DNA from: Cytidiella melzeri
Lineage: Eukaryota > Basidiomycota > Agaricomycetes > Polyporales > Irpicaceae
DNA: 64,000 bases
NCBI GenBank assembly: GCA_022592445.1
Contig: JABYQR010000174.1
Location: 1 to 64,000 of the forward strand
Reading direction: 5' to 3'
The notes below the pieces were generated by a model. The model saw only the letters and a list, made by a program, of their open reading frames with translations, did no database searches and was not told where the DNA came from. Of this stretch, positions 1 to 10,678 are shown piece by piece. Each line of letters opens with the position of its first letter. Within the stretch, counting starts at the first letter, position 1. A program made the translations under genes and the position numbers.

Positions 1-147
1 TACATGTGTCCTGTTGACGTCCAAACTGCCTCATCCTTATTGCAACTGCCACAGGCTGTGTTTTGATGCAGAATCTGGCTCAGAGAGCAACTAATGTTTG
101 TGGAACTTGATGAAACAATCAACTCCAGTGCTTCATCACATGCTTTG

Positions 148-597
148 GAAAATACAGGGTTGTGACTGTCTTGGATCAACCATCTCTCAAACACTGGTTA
201 TTGTTGCACAGAAATGTTTGTGGAAAGCTGTACATGCATAAAATATAGTCTTTTGAGTGCTGGATCCTTATGACATCTCAATTTGGGAACCCTGTCATGA
301 GGATTTGGTATTTTTGCCAGAAAAGGAAGTGGGGGTCTGTGCTCAGCTTGCACAATGAGCACCTTGTAAACACGGAAATACAGGGTTGTGACTGTCTTGG
401 ATCAACCAGCTCTCAAATAGTGGTTATTGTTGTGCAGAAATGTTTGTAGAAAGCTGTACATGCATAAAATATAGTCTTTTGAGTGCCGGACCCTTATGAC
501 ATCTCAATTTGAGGGCCCTGTCATGAGGATTTGGTTTTTTACCAGATAAAAAAGTGGGGTCTGTGCTCAGCTTGCACAATGAGCACCTTGTAAACAC
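148..597. repeat. 226-bp tandem direct duplication
   Basis: Two adjacent copies, about 148-373 and 374-597, share the same order of sequence with scattered substitutions and a few 1-2 base indels. Both begin near AATACAGGGTTGTGACTGTC and end near GCACCTTGTAAACAC. No coding frame is preserved across both copies, so this looks like noncoding repeat DNA. Confidence 0.9.
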
Positions 598-2547
598 TGC
601 TCTTCTGTTGTCTGCTACTAACTAGCGTCAGCAAGGCCGGCAAGCGGCAAGAACAATTCCTGAAGATTGAATGAAATATTACTTTTTGAGCCAGATTTGT
701 AAGTAAACTTGGTGCTGGTAGCAGCCTGAACAAGTAATTTTGTTGGAAATAGCTTCTCTGATGAGTTATGTATAGTAAGTTGGTGGTTTGTCTTCACTGG
801 AGCACACAATCATTCATGAAAAAACAGGGACTGCACTGTATTGTTTGAAGTGCAACAATAGGTGTGAGTACAGAATTAAGACAAGTTTGTTGAGTAGAGC
901 ATTAGCTAAACCTGGTAATTGTAATACAATTACTTTATCCCAGATCAAGATGCTGATCAATGTTGTTACCAACAGCAAATGCAGTTGCCGGAGCAGTTAA
1001 TCATGAGCAATTCCTTGGAATGGTCATTACCAGGAATAAAGCTCTTTAATCAAGTTCTTTTTGGTAACAAAGTCACTTGTTCTATTTACTGCCAGTAGCA
1101 TGATTAATTATCGAAGTAGCTATTCTAAGGGAAATTACTTGTCCCAGCTGCTACCAGTGGCAAAGCTACCTGCTACTCAAAAGTACTTTTTCATCCAACC
1201 TTCAGGAATTGTACTTGCCACTTGCTGGTCCTGCTGACTGTAGTCCCTGGCAGAGTCCATATACACAAGAAAGGCCAGTCTGCATGTCACAGGAGATGAT
1301 GATTGGGAATCTGGAAGAACTGGCCGAGAGCTCAGTGTTTTCGATATCCATCAAGACATCCTGAGATACAAAGGTTGGGCAGGAGACCAGCCACCATCAA
1401 ATTCAAAGCCTCAAACATTTGAAGATGCATCATGTTTGTGGCTTAGTACAGCAGCCATGATGGTTGTTATACAAATGTGATATGTTTTGATGCAAATTTT
1501 CTACTCTATATGGTTACATTGAGCATTTACCACTGGCACATTTGATTGTATTGAGGTAGGAAGTGCTGTACACACCTGTTTAGCACCACATTCTGCTACA
1601 GCTTTTTTTGATCTCCTCAGCTGTTCTATCAGATATAGGGCAATTAGACAGATAGCATGAGATCCTGAGACAAAGACCCATTTCAATATGCCCTGACCAT
1701 GTATGAGAGTCATCCATGTGTGACTGCAGTAGTCTATACTCTTGGTCATGTTGTCCTGTTGCATCAAGACTAGAGCAATCTTCTACAAATCAGCCTAGAA
1801 TATTGTCAATTCTGGGTGCTGTTTGACATGCAGACAGAGCATCACAGTGCAGTATTCACACACTATTTCCTACAAAGGGCAAATGTCAAAAATAGCCGAG
1901 ACATTATTCAGACTATCTTTTTCCGTCGCTATAGGACATTTTTTGAGCAAATCAAGGGTTGGATCTGTTTGAAATCCTGGAGTTTCAGCTTTCTGCCTTA
2001 GTAACAAGACCCTTCACCCTGAAGCTGATTTGGTCCTTCTCTGTCATGGAAACAACACAGCCGTGACAAATTGTAACCCGGTAATGAGCATGGTTACCAG
2101 GTGCTGTGGGCCTTGTAGCCTGTTATGACTCACATTCTTGTGATTGCACCCTTCAGCCAATTTAATTCCTCCAATCTTGATTGATTCCAGCATTTAAAAC
2201 CACATGCCTGTTGTAACTGCTGTAACCACGGCACAGCTGCACTCCACTGCCTTGACACTAGCTACACATTGGTATTGACTGTACCAGACACGTGATGACA
2301 ACTCATGCACATCTCCATATCATGTAGGGCTAAGATATTCCAGCCACTTTGCAGTGGTTACATATTATCAACTTGCTGAGTGTCTTGTACGCAACTCAAA
2401 GATGGATTAGCCAGTATAATTAAAGTGTGACCATTTACTGCCACCTCCTGATGCATTATGCATGATGCACTGATGTTGATGTCTGGATATGAGACATATG
2501 TCTTGAAGTTTTTTTCTGGTGTGCTACAAGCTAGGCTCCAAATCAGC
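598..2547. other. no supported gene; AT-rich decayed DNA
   Basis: Only short open frames occur here, without recognisable domains, consistent splice structure or codon signature. The sequence looks like old noncoding or transposon-derived DNA. I see no inverted repeats or target duplications that would define an element. Confidence 0.6.
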
Positions 2548-2548
2548 T

Positions 2549-2555
2549 ATAAAAA
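2549..2555 (+). promoter_or_regulatory. candidate TATA box of the secreted-protein gene
   Basis: TATAAAA lies about 460 bp upstream of the ATG at 3012, followed about 30 bp later by pyrimidine-rich sequence. If used, the transcript would have a long leader that crosses the duplicated units at 2681-2902. This is inference from a single motif. Confidence 0.4.
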
Positions 2556-2680
2556 CCTCCTTGGTACAAGCAATTCTTGCACTCCAGTCCCCTTGTCTCC
2601 AGGTTTTTGTACAGTGCAGGCCGGTAAGTGTATTGTTGTCTACATTTCACTTGCCCTGAGCCACCAGACTAGATCATTGT

Positions 2681-2902
2681 TACAGCTGTTCTATTGTTTT
2701 CCTCGCTACCAACCCAGTACCTCACTTTCCATAGCTTCAGGTTCTTGCATACAGCAGGTTGGTGAGCACCTTGTTTGCTTACCTTGGGTTGCTTTACTCA
2801 AATCATGCTCACAGCTGTGCTACTGTTTCCATTGGTACCAACCTTGTACCTCAGTCCCTGTAGCTCCAGTTTTGATATTGCGCAGGACAGTGAGTATGCA
2901 CA
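2681..2902 (+). repeat. two diverged copies of an about 131-bp unit
   Basis: The block starting ACAGCTGTTCTATTG (2681) recurs in diverged form as ACAGCTGTGCTACTG (2812). Both run through ACCAAC..GTACCTCA and end with a GCAGG..GGTGAG or GACAGTGAGT string that resembles a 5' splice site. A third similar junction (GCAGGCCGGTAAGT) lies at about 2615-2628. The units sit in the leader region of the downstream gene. Confidence 0.6.
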
Positions 2903-3011
2903 CTATTGTCCTATGGTCCACTCACCCAGGGTCAATTTACTAAAATCATGTTCCCAGCTGCCCTTCCAAAATACCTCTCAACACCCCATACTATTCTTGC
3001 TCATCTGAGTC

Positions 3012-3799
3012 ATGCGTCTTTCAATCCCTTTTGTGTTGTCTGCCGTTGTCTGTGGCATGTTTCACATGGTGACTGTGTCTGCCATCCCGCATGCCAATCA
3101 AGGATCCACTGAACCACCTTCCCATGGCAACCATGATTTGGGGCCACCAATCACAGACAAACCTGTGGTTCTTCCCCCCGTTCTCACCACAAGAACCATG
3201 GGAGGCGACTACACAGAGTGAGCAATCACATTTTAGATTGTGTAATGAATCAAAACTGTCTCTGACAATATTCTTTCAATCTGTCCCACCAATCAAGTCC
3301 TGCTGACAGCAACATGGACAACTACAGGGTGCAACACCAAGCTTTGCGGCGTGCTTCTCCGGAAGAACTACAATCTTCTCGGGATCCCAATTCTGTTGAC
3401 ATCCATAATCTCAAAACAGCAATGGATTACCATAAATATTTCTGGGGTACACTGGATAAACTGCAAGATGCAGTCCTTAAGGAGTTAGAATTGCGCAATC
3501 CTTCGTACAAGCCTCCTCCTCCCCCTGCAGGCTGGAATCGACAGCAGCTACTCAGCCATGGTGCTTTATCAGACAAGATCACTTATATTCATAGGTTGAT
3601 AGACAGCATATATGTGCAGCTCCATTGGCACCCTTCAACTCCCACACTCCGTCTTAGTAAATACGAACAATCGCAAGCCCCCGGGGAGCGTGAACTTGGC
3701 ATTGTTTGGGATGACATGAAGGACGTACTAGATCGCGCTTTGCATGCCACAGAGGCAAGCAAGGCGAAGCGGCAAGCGGCTTCGCCCTCTGCAGGCTAG
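3012..3799 (+). CDS. predicted small secreted protein, unknown function
   Basis: Proposed exons 3012-3217 and 3310-3799 give 231 aa; the 92-bp intron begins GTGAGC, ends GACAG, and joins in frame. The N-terminus (MRLSIPFVLSAVVCGMFHMV) is a typical signal peptide with likely cleavage near SAIPHA, residues 24-25. The rest is hydrophilic: a Pro-rich linker, a run of five prolines near residue 140, and helical segments, with Trp residues spread through the C-terminal half. I do not recognise a family. The chosen ATG is the one that places the hydrophobic segment at the start. It lies in a repeat-rich neighbourhood, as small secreted proteins of fungi often do, but an effector role is not shown. 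Confidence 0.65.
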
Positions 3800-4235
3800 G
3801 AAGAGCTGGATTGCCCTGAGTCCCGCGGTCTTGCTTGGTAGAATAACTTTGTACTTTGAAATGAAAGCACGTCTCTGATTTCCACGTCGTGACCTGTCCC
3901 GTCTAGCGGCAGCGCTTTGCCTTGACAGGTAATCCTGTGCACCTGAGTCTCCTCCCTTGATTTCTTGACTCGGAGCTCTAGCACTGAGTCCTTACATTAC
4001 GTGCGTGTAGGTTACATTCAACTACCTTCCTACAAGCACCAGTACCTTCCATGTCAAAGAGACACGGTCAATCACCTGTGCAGATTTTCTGGCAGAGGAA
4101 GATATGCGTGCTGTACCTCTTTGTGGAGAGCTTGAAGGAAGGACTCGAAGCTTGAGTACGCTGCAAAAGCATGGTTTGCAATCTACCGAGTCAATCGTGG
4201 TTGACAGTAAATATCTGATGGGCAAAGAGAATTGA

Positions 4236-4390
4236 CCACTACCGCAACCACATTACCGCAACATTGCCACAGTGCCGCACTTTTTGGTGCTCCCCACCTT
4301 CCACCCTGTGGTAAGCTATGCGGTAGTGCGGTAACCGCAACACAGAGGGTAGAAATTCCGCTACATGGGCGCTAAAAGTACCGCAACATC
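4236..4390. repeat. CCGCAAC-rich, partly palindromic repeat fragment
   Basis: ACCGCAAC or its reverse complement occurs repeatedly, including the self-complementary string GCGGTAACCGC. TACCGCAACCACATTACCGC recurs with one change on the opposite strand at about 12,320-12,343. Such subterminal short repeats are typical of DNA-transposon ends (hAT-like), but no full element can be delimited. The flanks 3800-4235 and 4391-4740 contain no supported gene. Confidence 0.4.
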
Positions 4391-4739
4391 TGGAATAAAA
4401 CAATATATTTTGACACTTCACAACTAGTTATTATTCACGCATCTCAACTCACGTTTTACGCCGCCGCACTTACTTCCGTCTGTGGCTCGTCCTCCTTTGT
4501 ACGTGTACATTGACTGGGTTCATGCTTAGTATGACGGGCCTATACAATCACTAGTCTTTAGAGAAGAGCAAAGGTCTTGCATACTTCCTTTTGAACCACT
4601 TTTGTGCCCAGCACATCCTACTTAGTCCCAAACACCACAAGTACACCTCCTCCAGCAACTAAGGAGATGAAGAAGTTCATGCAAGAACTTCGTGGCGCAA
4701 GGCGCTAAATAACGCCGGCTCTGTAGGACCAATCGGAGA

Positions 4740-5104
4740 GCACGTGTAGATACCTAATGGACATGGCATGTCAGAACCTCAGAGATTAGGTAGAAAGCTC
4801 TCATGTATATAACCACCTAATGGACACGGCGTGTCAGACTGTAAAGCGAATAAGTACATGTGTATGTAAGAGTTTGAAGAGAAGGTACTCACACCTCAGA
4901 GATTAGGTAGAAAGCTCTGAGTTCGAGTTGGAAAAAGTCCTTGTAATATAAACAATTGAGGTAAGCAGTACTGTAGCTACGTTACCCTATGAAACATGTA
5001 AGAAGACGTGTACCTGTACAGACGGAGGAAACAAAGAGAGAGAAAAACACAGCCTGGCGGAAGCATAAATTTTGGGCGCAACGGAGGCGCGGGATATTTC
5101 AACA
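4740..5104 (-). repeat. probable 3' LTR of the copia element (outer boundary approximate)
   Basis: Read on the minus strand, this begins TGTTGAAATATCCCGCGCC right after the pol region, as expected for the downstream LTR. It contains internal duplications: CACCTAATGGACACGGCGTGTC has a near copy about 54 bp away, and CCTCAGAGATTAGGTAGAAA occurs at about 4774 and 4892. The outer end and its target duplication could not be fixed. Confidence 0.5.
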
Positions 5105-5191
5105 CTCCCCCTCAAGCCTGCGCAAGTCCCATGGACAAGGCAAAGTGCTTGGCTTTCATAGAAGGGAGCACCTTCGTAAGGATGTCAGCCA

Positions 5192-6596
5192 TCATGTCCC
5201 CGGTAGGGCAATAGACAAGTTTGACTTTTTGGTCTTCAATGGTGTATTGGATAAAGTGGAATTGGATCTCGATGTGCTTGGTGCATGCATGGAATTTGTC
5301 ATTGCGAGCAAGAGCGATCGAGCCTTGGTTGTCGCCACGAAGCTCGACGGGAAGACGTGACGCGCAATAGATTTCAATGAGAAATTATGGCATGAGTGAG
5401 GGCGACATATTTGGCCTTGGTTGTGGAGAGCGAGACAATCTCCTGTCATTTTGACGACCAAGATACGGCTGCGCCGATAAGGAACACGTATCCAGATATT
5501 GTGTGGTGATTTGGACATGCCGTCCGCGTCGGAGTAGCCAAGCAGAGAGGTGTCGTCTGTTTCACCGAGGGTTAGGCGCAAGCCTCAAGTCTTTTTGAGG
5601 TCAGCGTAGATGCGCTTGAGGGCGGTCCAGTGAGCGAGGCCCGGGTTTTTGCCAAAATGAGCAAGTTGGCAGACCGCATAAGTGATGTCTGGCCAAGTAG
5701 CAACTGAGACATATATGAGTGCTCCTAGTGCCTCTCGGTACGGCTTGTCTCTCATTGCAGCGATTTTGGCAGGAAGCGAGGGGGATTGGTCCTTTGATAA
5801 GACTACGTTGGGGTTGACCAGGAGAGCTAGCGGCTTGATGTCAAAGAAACCGTAACGCTCCAGGATTTGATCAATATACGCCCCCTGAGATAGAGCAATG
5901 GTGTGTGTGTCGCAGTTCCTGTGTATCTTGATTCCCAACATCCACTTGATGGGTCCAGAGTCAACAATTTCCACTCGCGAGCTGACTTTCTGTTTGAGCG
6001 TGATGGTGTGTTTGCAGTTGGGTGAGACAATGGACATGTTGTCCACATGGACGAACACGACAATGACTTGATTGTTCGGCAGGTGGCAATAGTAGACTGC
6101 GTGATTGTGCTGCAATTGCGTGAGACTGATGTCTTGCATGTGTTTTTGCAGTGTTGTGGCCCATCGTCTTCTGGCCTGCTTGAGTCTGTATAGTCACACA
6201 GTCAGCTTCAAGACTTGTCCCAGTTTGATACCCTTGAGTGTGATGCCTGGAGGAGGCTTCATGTATATGATCTCGTGATCTTTGAGGCAACCGTAAAGGT
6301 ATGTGGATTTCACGTCGATCTGATCGACTTTGTACCCGGCTTTTGCTCCTAGGGCAAGTATTGCTCTGATGGAGGACATTTTGGCCACGGGAGCAAAAGT
6401 ATCTTCCGCTTGGTAATCGATGCCATGTACCTGGGTATTGCTGCGTGCTACCAGTCGAGATCTCTGTGCTATCTCATTTCTGTGCTCATTGTGTTTAGTC
6501 CAAAAAACCCATTTGCAGTTGATGACGTTTGCGCCGCAAGGAGGATCAATGTAGGTCCAGGAGTTTCTGGCTTCTAGTCTCGAGATCTCATCATCC
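5192..6596 (-). pseudogene. Ty1/copia pol fragment (reverse transcriptase and RNase H), decayed
   Basis: On the minus strand, 6596 down to about 6194 encodes the N-terminal reverse transcriptase region (WTYIDPP, NCKWVFWTKHN, DYQAEDTFAPVAK, VDQIDVKSTYL). The region 6139-5585 continues with the palm (VFVHVDNMSIV) and the connection (PYREALGALIYVSVATWPDITYA), and 5581-5192 holds shattered RNase H remnants. Frame changes separate the three pieces. The usual YVDD catalytic box reads HVDN, so the enzyme is dead. The upstream part of the same frame is found at 9663-9711, beyond the Harbinger insertion. Confidence 0.9.
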
Positions 6597-6599
6597 ATT

Positions 6600-6647
6600 A
6601 GGGTCGTTCAAAGTTGGCGCAGCTCCGCCGCTCGCAGCTCGCAGCGC
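6600..6647 (+). repeat. left terminal inverted repeat of the Harbinger element
   Basis: Forty-eight bases are identical to the reverse complement of 9612-9659; similarity stops after GCAGCGC. GC-rich CAGCTCCGCCGCTCGCAGCT forms the inner part. Confidence 0.95.
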
Positions 6648-6771
6648 CGGCTTTGCGACCGGCCCGGTGTGCGCTAAATGTACTTGGTAGTCACGGCAAT
6701 GTAACGCAGCGACAATTGTAATCAATTTTCTTTGCTTGCACTTCCTTCACCATTCTCAACCATCCTCAGCT

Positions 6772-8000
6772 ATGCCTTACACTCCATATCGCACAGAGAT
6801 CACTCGAGCATACCTCCGGAGCATGCTGCTTCGGGAAATCATTAATCCTTCTGACAATCTTGAAGACGCTCTTATGCAGCTTCAAACTGATGTTGGCATT
6901 CTTGCCGCCGTCATGCAAGCACGCTACCTTCGTGCACGACCTCCTGTCCTAAAAGTCCCCAACTTGCATCTTGCATGGGTGTATGCCCAAAGTCCTCACA
7001 CTCATAACCGGTTTCAGAGCATGCTTCGTGTGTCTCCAGAGGTGTTTCAAACACTTTTGAACTTGATTGACGACCATCCTGTTTTCACCAACAATTCCAA
7101 CAATTCACAGGCACCAGTGGAGATGCAGCTAGCTGTGACACTGTATCGTTTGGGACGGTATGGCAATGGTGCTTCAGTAGAGGACATTGCGAGAACCGCT
7201 GGGGTTTCAGAGGGCACAGTGGTGCTATATACTCAACGTTGCTTTGATGCTATTGAGTCTCTTCACGATCTCTTCGTTCGAAGGTTGACACCGGAGGAGA
7301 AGGAGAAGGAGAAGGTGTGGATGGATGAGCACTTAGGATTTCGTGGAACCTGGCGAAATGGCTGGGTGATGTATGATGGTACAATTGTTGCCCTCTTCTC
7401 AAAGCCAGGCCAGAATGGTGATGCATACTACACTCGTAAGTGCAATTACGGACTTAATGTTCAGGTATGTGTCAAACCACAATGATATCCAAAGTCTTCA
7501 TTCAATTCTCTCAGATTGGAAACATCCCATCTTCTTTGCAGATTGTGGACTACTCGCATGGACTTGTTGGTTCCGCTCACGATGCAAGTGCCTTTGAGCA
7601 CACTGCTGCTGCAAAGTTTCCCGATTGGTTTTTTGAAGAGGGCGAGTTTGCATGGACTGACTCAGCATATCCTTGTAATGCAAGGACAATTCCTGTTCAC
7701 AAGAAACCAGCATCTCTTCACCCACACAACAAGCTTTTTGATGCTGTTGTTGCTGGCTTTCGTGTCCGGTCAGAGCACTGCATGGGTGCTTTGAAAGGTC
7801 GCTGGCAGTGCTTGAGAGGACTCCGAGTTCCAATCCGCAATAACAACGAGCATTTGCAGGCTTGTCGCTGGATTACAATTGCAATTATTCTCCACAATCT
7901 TTGCATTGATGTAGAGGGATGTGGGAACATGGACAGATTTATTGGTGAACTTGCAGGACAAGAGGGCGGACAAGATGTTGGGGGGCACAAGAGGAATTAG
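6772..8000 (+). CDS. PIF/Harbinger transposase, DDE superfamily
   Basis: Exons 6772-7464 and 7542-8000 encode 383 aa; the 77-bp intron has GTATGT and TTTGCAG. A helix-turn-helix-like segment lies at about residues 130-165 (VEDIARTAGVSEGTVVLYTQ), as in this family. The catalytic domain follows: YDGT (D202), the conserved GSAHDASAF stretch at 241-249, TDSAYP (D271) and RVRSEHCMGALKGRW (E309) supply the expected D-D-E set. ATG 6772 is the first ATG after the 5' terminal region and gives the usual family length. The enzyme would cut and paste elements with matching ends. No stop or frameshift was seen. It is convergent with the Myb-like gene, with 153 bp between the stops. Confidence 0.93.
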
Positions 8001-8153
8001 ATGCTGCAGAAAACAATAGCAAACGGCAGCAGCTAGTTGATGAACTTGTAGCTTTTAAAGCATTATAGATGATTAAAGTTCAGGTATATAGAATATCTAC
8101 ATCAGAATCAAGACAATTGTTGGGTATGTTGTATTCTACGCAGAAGAGCCAAC

Positions 8154-9442
8154 CTATTCATCATCAGATGGAAGTGGTCCATTCTCAGCATCCCATTCAG
8201 GAGAACCGTCACGTTGGGAAGGACCAGCAAGCTCATCTGAAAGACGAGGACGTTTACGAGACTCACTCGTTGAACTTGCAAGAAGCTCTTTCAGCTTCTT
8301 GCGGTACTCTTCAAGAGTCCAAACTCCTGCCCTGTACTCCTCAAGTAGCTGTGTGCGCTCAAAACGAGCATCTTCACGCCGGCGATGCTCAGCAAGGGAT
8401 GCAGCGTTTTCTCTGCAACTTCATCAGCATATGCATGTTCACAAAAGACTGAACACACCTTGCAAAGTCCAAGAGCATAGCATCTATCCCACGCTTCTTG
8501 CTCACCGGCTGGATAGAAGCCTGAAGACGTTCAAGCTTCTCAGCAGACATGTTGACAGAGGCCTTTGGACCACGACTAGAGTGTGGGGGAGCTGATGAGG
8601 GCACTGGTGATGGCGGACCATTGGTTGCGTCATCTCCAAAAGTGCGGAATGTAGGAGAGTTCGGAGCTGTATCAGGAGTAGGCTCAGGACGATTGTTGAG
8701 TGGCTGAAGATGGATAGTACGCCTTCCCAGAGGTCCAATCCCTGTTGTGATGGCAATGGGAGTGATGTTTGGCCTCTCAGACAAGAGGCGGTGAAGAGCC
8801 GGAAAGAAGGGGAACTTCTTTGTGATCTCTTCTGCAAAGAGTTGACATAAATAAGAATAGCAGTGCCAAAATGTGTGAACATACCCCATAAGTTCTTAGC
8901 CACCTCTGGAGTCTCAGCATTTGGACCCTCTGCAGGGATATAGGGCTTCAGAAACTCAGACCCATGTTCATCTGCTGCTTCCTCATCATCGTCACGAAGG
9001 CCACCTCCAGTAACAACCAGACGAGCCTTCTGCTTCCTGTATGTCCTGATGAGCCTGTGAATTCAATTGAGCAGGTACATGGGAGCAGAGACCATGATGT
9101 TCAACACACCCTTCAAGCTTAGCCTTAATTTTGTTTGCTAGCTTTGCACCATCAAGCTCATGCAGCTCTGGAAAGAGAGCCTTCCCAATCCGACCATACA
9201 CTGTAATTTTCCTGTCTCCACTTGTATTCTAATCAGTGAAATGGATCAGTATAGCTACTTGACCAATTTCCCGTGCCTCATACCTCATCAGCCTGCTTTC
9301 CAAACAGCACCTTCCGGTTTTCCGACTTCTCTGCAAGCTCCAGCAGCTGCCAGGTCATTTGCTCTTGCCAATCCAGCTGTGGGAAATGCTTGGCCAGCTC
9401 CTTTACAGCCTTCTTCTTCCCAGCAGACACAGCACAAGACAT
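8154..9442 (-). CDS. Harbinger-associated Myb/SANT-like DNA-binding protein
   Basis: Proposed exons in transcript order are 9442-9284, 9228-9110, 9054-8885, 8831-8459 and 8412-8154, giving 359 aa; every junction has GT-AG ends and keeps frame. The N-terminal 100 residues show spaced tryptophans and basic helices (LDWQEQMTWQLLELAEK, YGRIGKALFPEL, LANKIKAKLEGLIRTYRKQK) typical of the Myb/SANT-like domain of Harbinger second proteins, which help import or recruit the transposase to DNA. A Ser/Pro-rich linker with RPEPTPDTAPNSP follows, then a charged coiled-coil-like segment (AEHRRREDARFERTQLLEEY) near residues 278-297. No stops occur. The family role is from known Harbinger biology; its role here is inferred. 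Confidence 0.85.
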
Positions 9443-9611
9443 AGTATGAGATTTGTCAAAAGAGTGTGAGATGTAAGGACAGTGAGAGGTTGAGTCTGTG
9501 CTACTCGAAGACTACAGTAGACACGAAGCGCACCGACTGCGACGACGGCGACCGCGCTGTGACAGAATGTGACCACTTACGTTATATTCCGCTTTGGGGC
9601 AATTGACGCCC

Positions 9612-9659
9612 GCGCTGCGAGCTGCGAGCGGCGGAGCTGCGCCAACTTTGAACGACCCT
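9612..9659 (-). repeat. right terminal inverted repeat of the Harbinger element
   Basis: It is the exact inverse of 6600-6647 and is followed by the second ATT target duplication at 9660-9662. Confidence 0.95.
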
Positions 9660-9711
9660 ATTGACTCTTTGATCACTGGCCAGTTTGGTTGTTTCATAGC
9701 TTCAGAGGCAG
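9660..9711 (-). pseudogene. copia reverse transcriptase N-terminal piece cut off by the Harbinger insertion
   Basis: Minus-strand translation gives ASEAMKQPNWPVIKES, the canonical start of copia reverse transcriptase. It continues exactly into MDDEISRLEARNSW at 6596 once the insertion and one ATT are removed. Sequence upstream of 9711 does not continue the frame; a plus-strand copia fragment starts there instead. Confidence 0.9.
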
Positions 9712-9876
9712 AACTGTCAGTTGGAGCTTGAAGAAACAGGCAACAGTCGCCCTATCAACCATGGAGGCAGAATACATCGTGCTTGCTCACGCCACGAAGG
9801 AAGCCATTTGGTTCAGGACCATCCTCGGAGAACTCGGATTTCCACCCAAAGGACCAACCACTGTTTTTACTGCTTG
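9702..9876 (+). pseudogene. Ty1/copia RNase H fragment in opposite orientation
   Basis: Plus-strand translation reads GRTVSWSLKKQATVALSTME and continues AEYIVLAHATKEAIWFRTIL, the conserved C-terminal RNase H region of copia pol, and stops matching after about PTTVF. It abuts the minus-strand reverse transcriptase head to head at about 9702-9711. The following 100 bp contain CTATAAAAG and may be LTR-derived, but this is not established. From 9980 to 10372 nothing is recognised. Confidence 0.8.
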
Positions 9877-10372
9877 TCTCTTATATACTATAAAAGCCCA
9901 TGTATTTTGTACTCAAAGTATCATCTCACACTCTTGCTATTCACTTCCGTGTGCGCTCTCACACCTGCTTGAACAATAATATTTAGTGACATGCCGCATC
10001 ATAACTGTTCCACAACCAGAGGTTGTCAGATGGAACACCGTGGCACTCAGTCCCTGTACTGTACTGTGGCATAGCTTTCTCACTGAGGGATTTGTTACCT
10101 GGCAGTTATCACACTGACAGACTTGACAGATTTGGGGAGAGTCAATCAGGAGAAGTATTGGCTGCCAATACCAGAATAACAGCAGGCCCAAAATGTTGGG
10201 CTAAAGGTCAGAGGTTGCACCTTCAAATTGTGGTCTACAAGATGATGTTAGAAGAGTGTGAGCCTGAGCTTTGAATTAGTGTGAAAGCTTTGGGTCACAC
10301 AAGCGCACAGCACTACAGCATAACTTCAGTAAGGTTCCCTGGTAGCAACAGGCATAATTTACTGAGAGAAAC

Positions 10373-10502
10373 ATCATCAGGAAACATACTTATCTAGCCA
10401 GGCTACCTGGGTCTACCTGATGCTACCTAAGGCTATGCACAGCTCAGTAGAGCTCCATGGCAACTGGTAGCACAGGTAGATAAGTTGCTGTTTCCTGATG
10501 AT
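10373..10502. repeat. small inverted-repeat (MITE-like) element
   Basis: ATCATCAGGAAACATACTTA near the left end pairs with the inverse TAAGTTGCTGTTTCCTGATG at the right end, allowing a short gap; about 25 bases pair per arm. The 80-bp centre has GGCTACCTGGGTCTACC-like partial repeats. No clear target duplication was found. Confidence 0.5.
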
Positions 10503-10678
10503 TAGCTGATTATATATGCCTGCCCTTTGCACATGAAATCACACTTGCATGGGTTGTGCCAAGCATACATATATAAAGTAGCTGTTAGGACCATGTTACA
10601 CTGTGACATTTACACTATATATAATTTTTACCCGCTATTCCCTGTCACTTATTTATTGTTCCCTTATACAGTAGCAGC

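Larger units (their letters stand above)
6600..9659. mobile_element. complete PIF/Harbinger DNA transposon, 3060 bp
   Basis: The element begins AGGGTCGTTCAAAGTTGGCG and ends with the exact inverse. It is flanked by 3-bp target duplications ATT at 6597-6599 and 9660-9662. It holds two convergent genes: a DDE transposase on plus and a Myb/SANT-like protein on minus. Removing the element and one ATT rejoins the copia reverse transcriptase frame without any change, so both ends are certain. Three-base target duplications, DDE_Tnp_4-type transposase and the Myb-like partner define the PIF/Harbinger superfamily. Both genes are open through all exons, so the copy may be autonomous and young. Confidence 0.95.
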
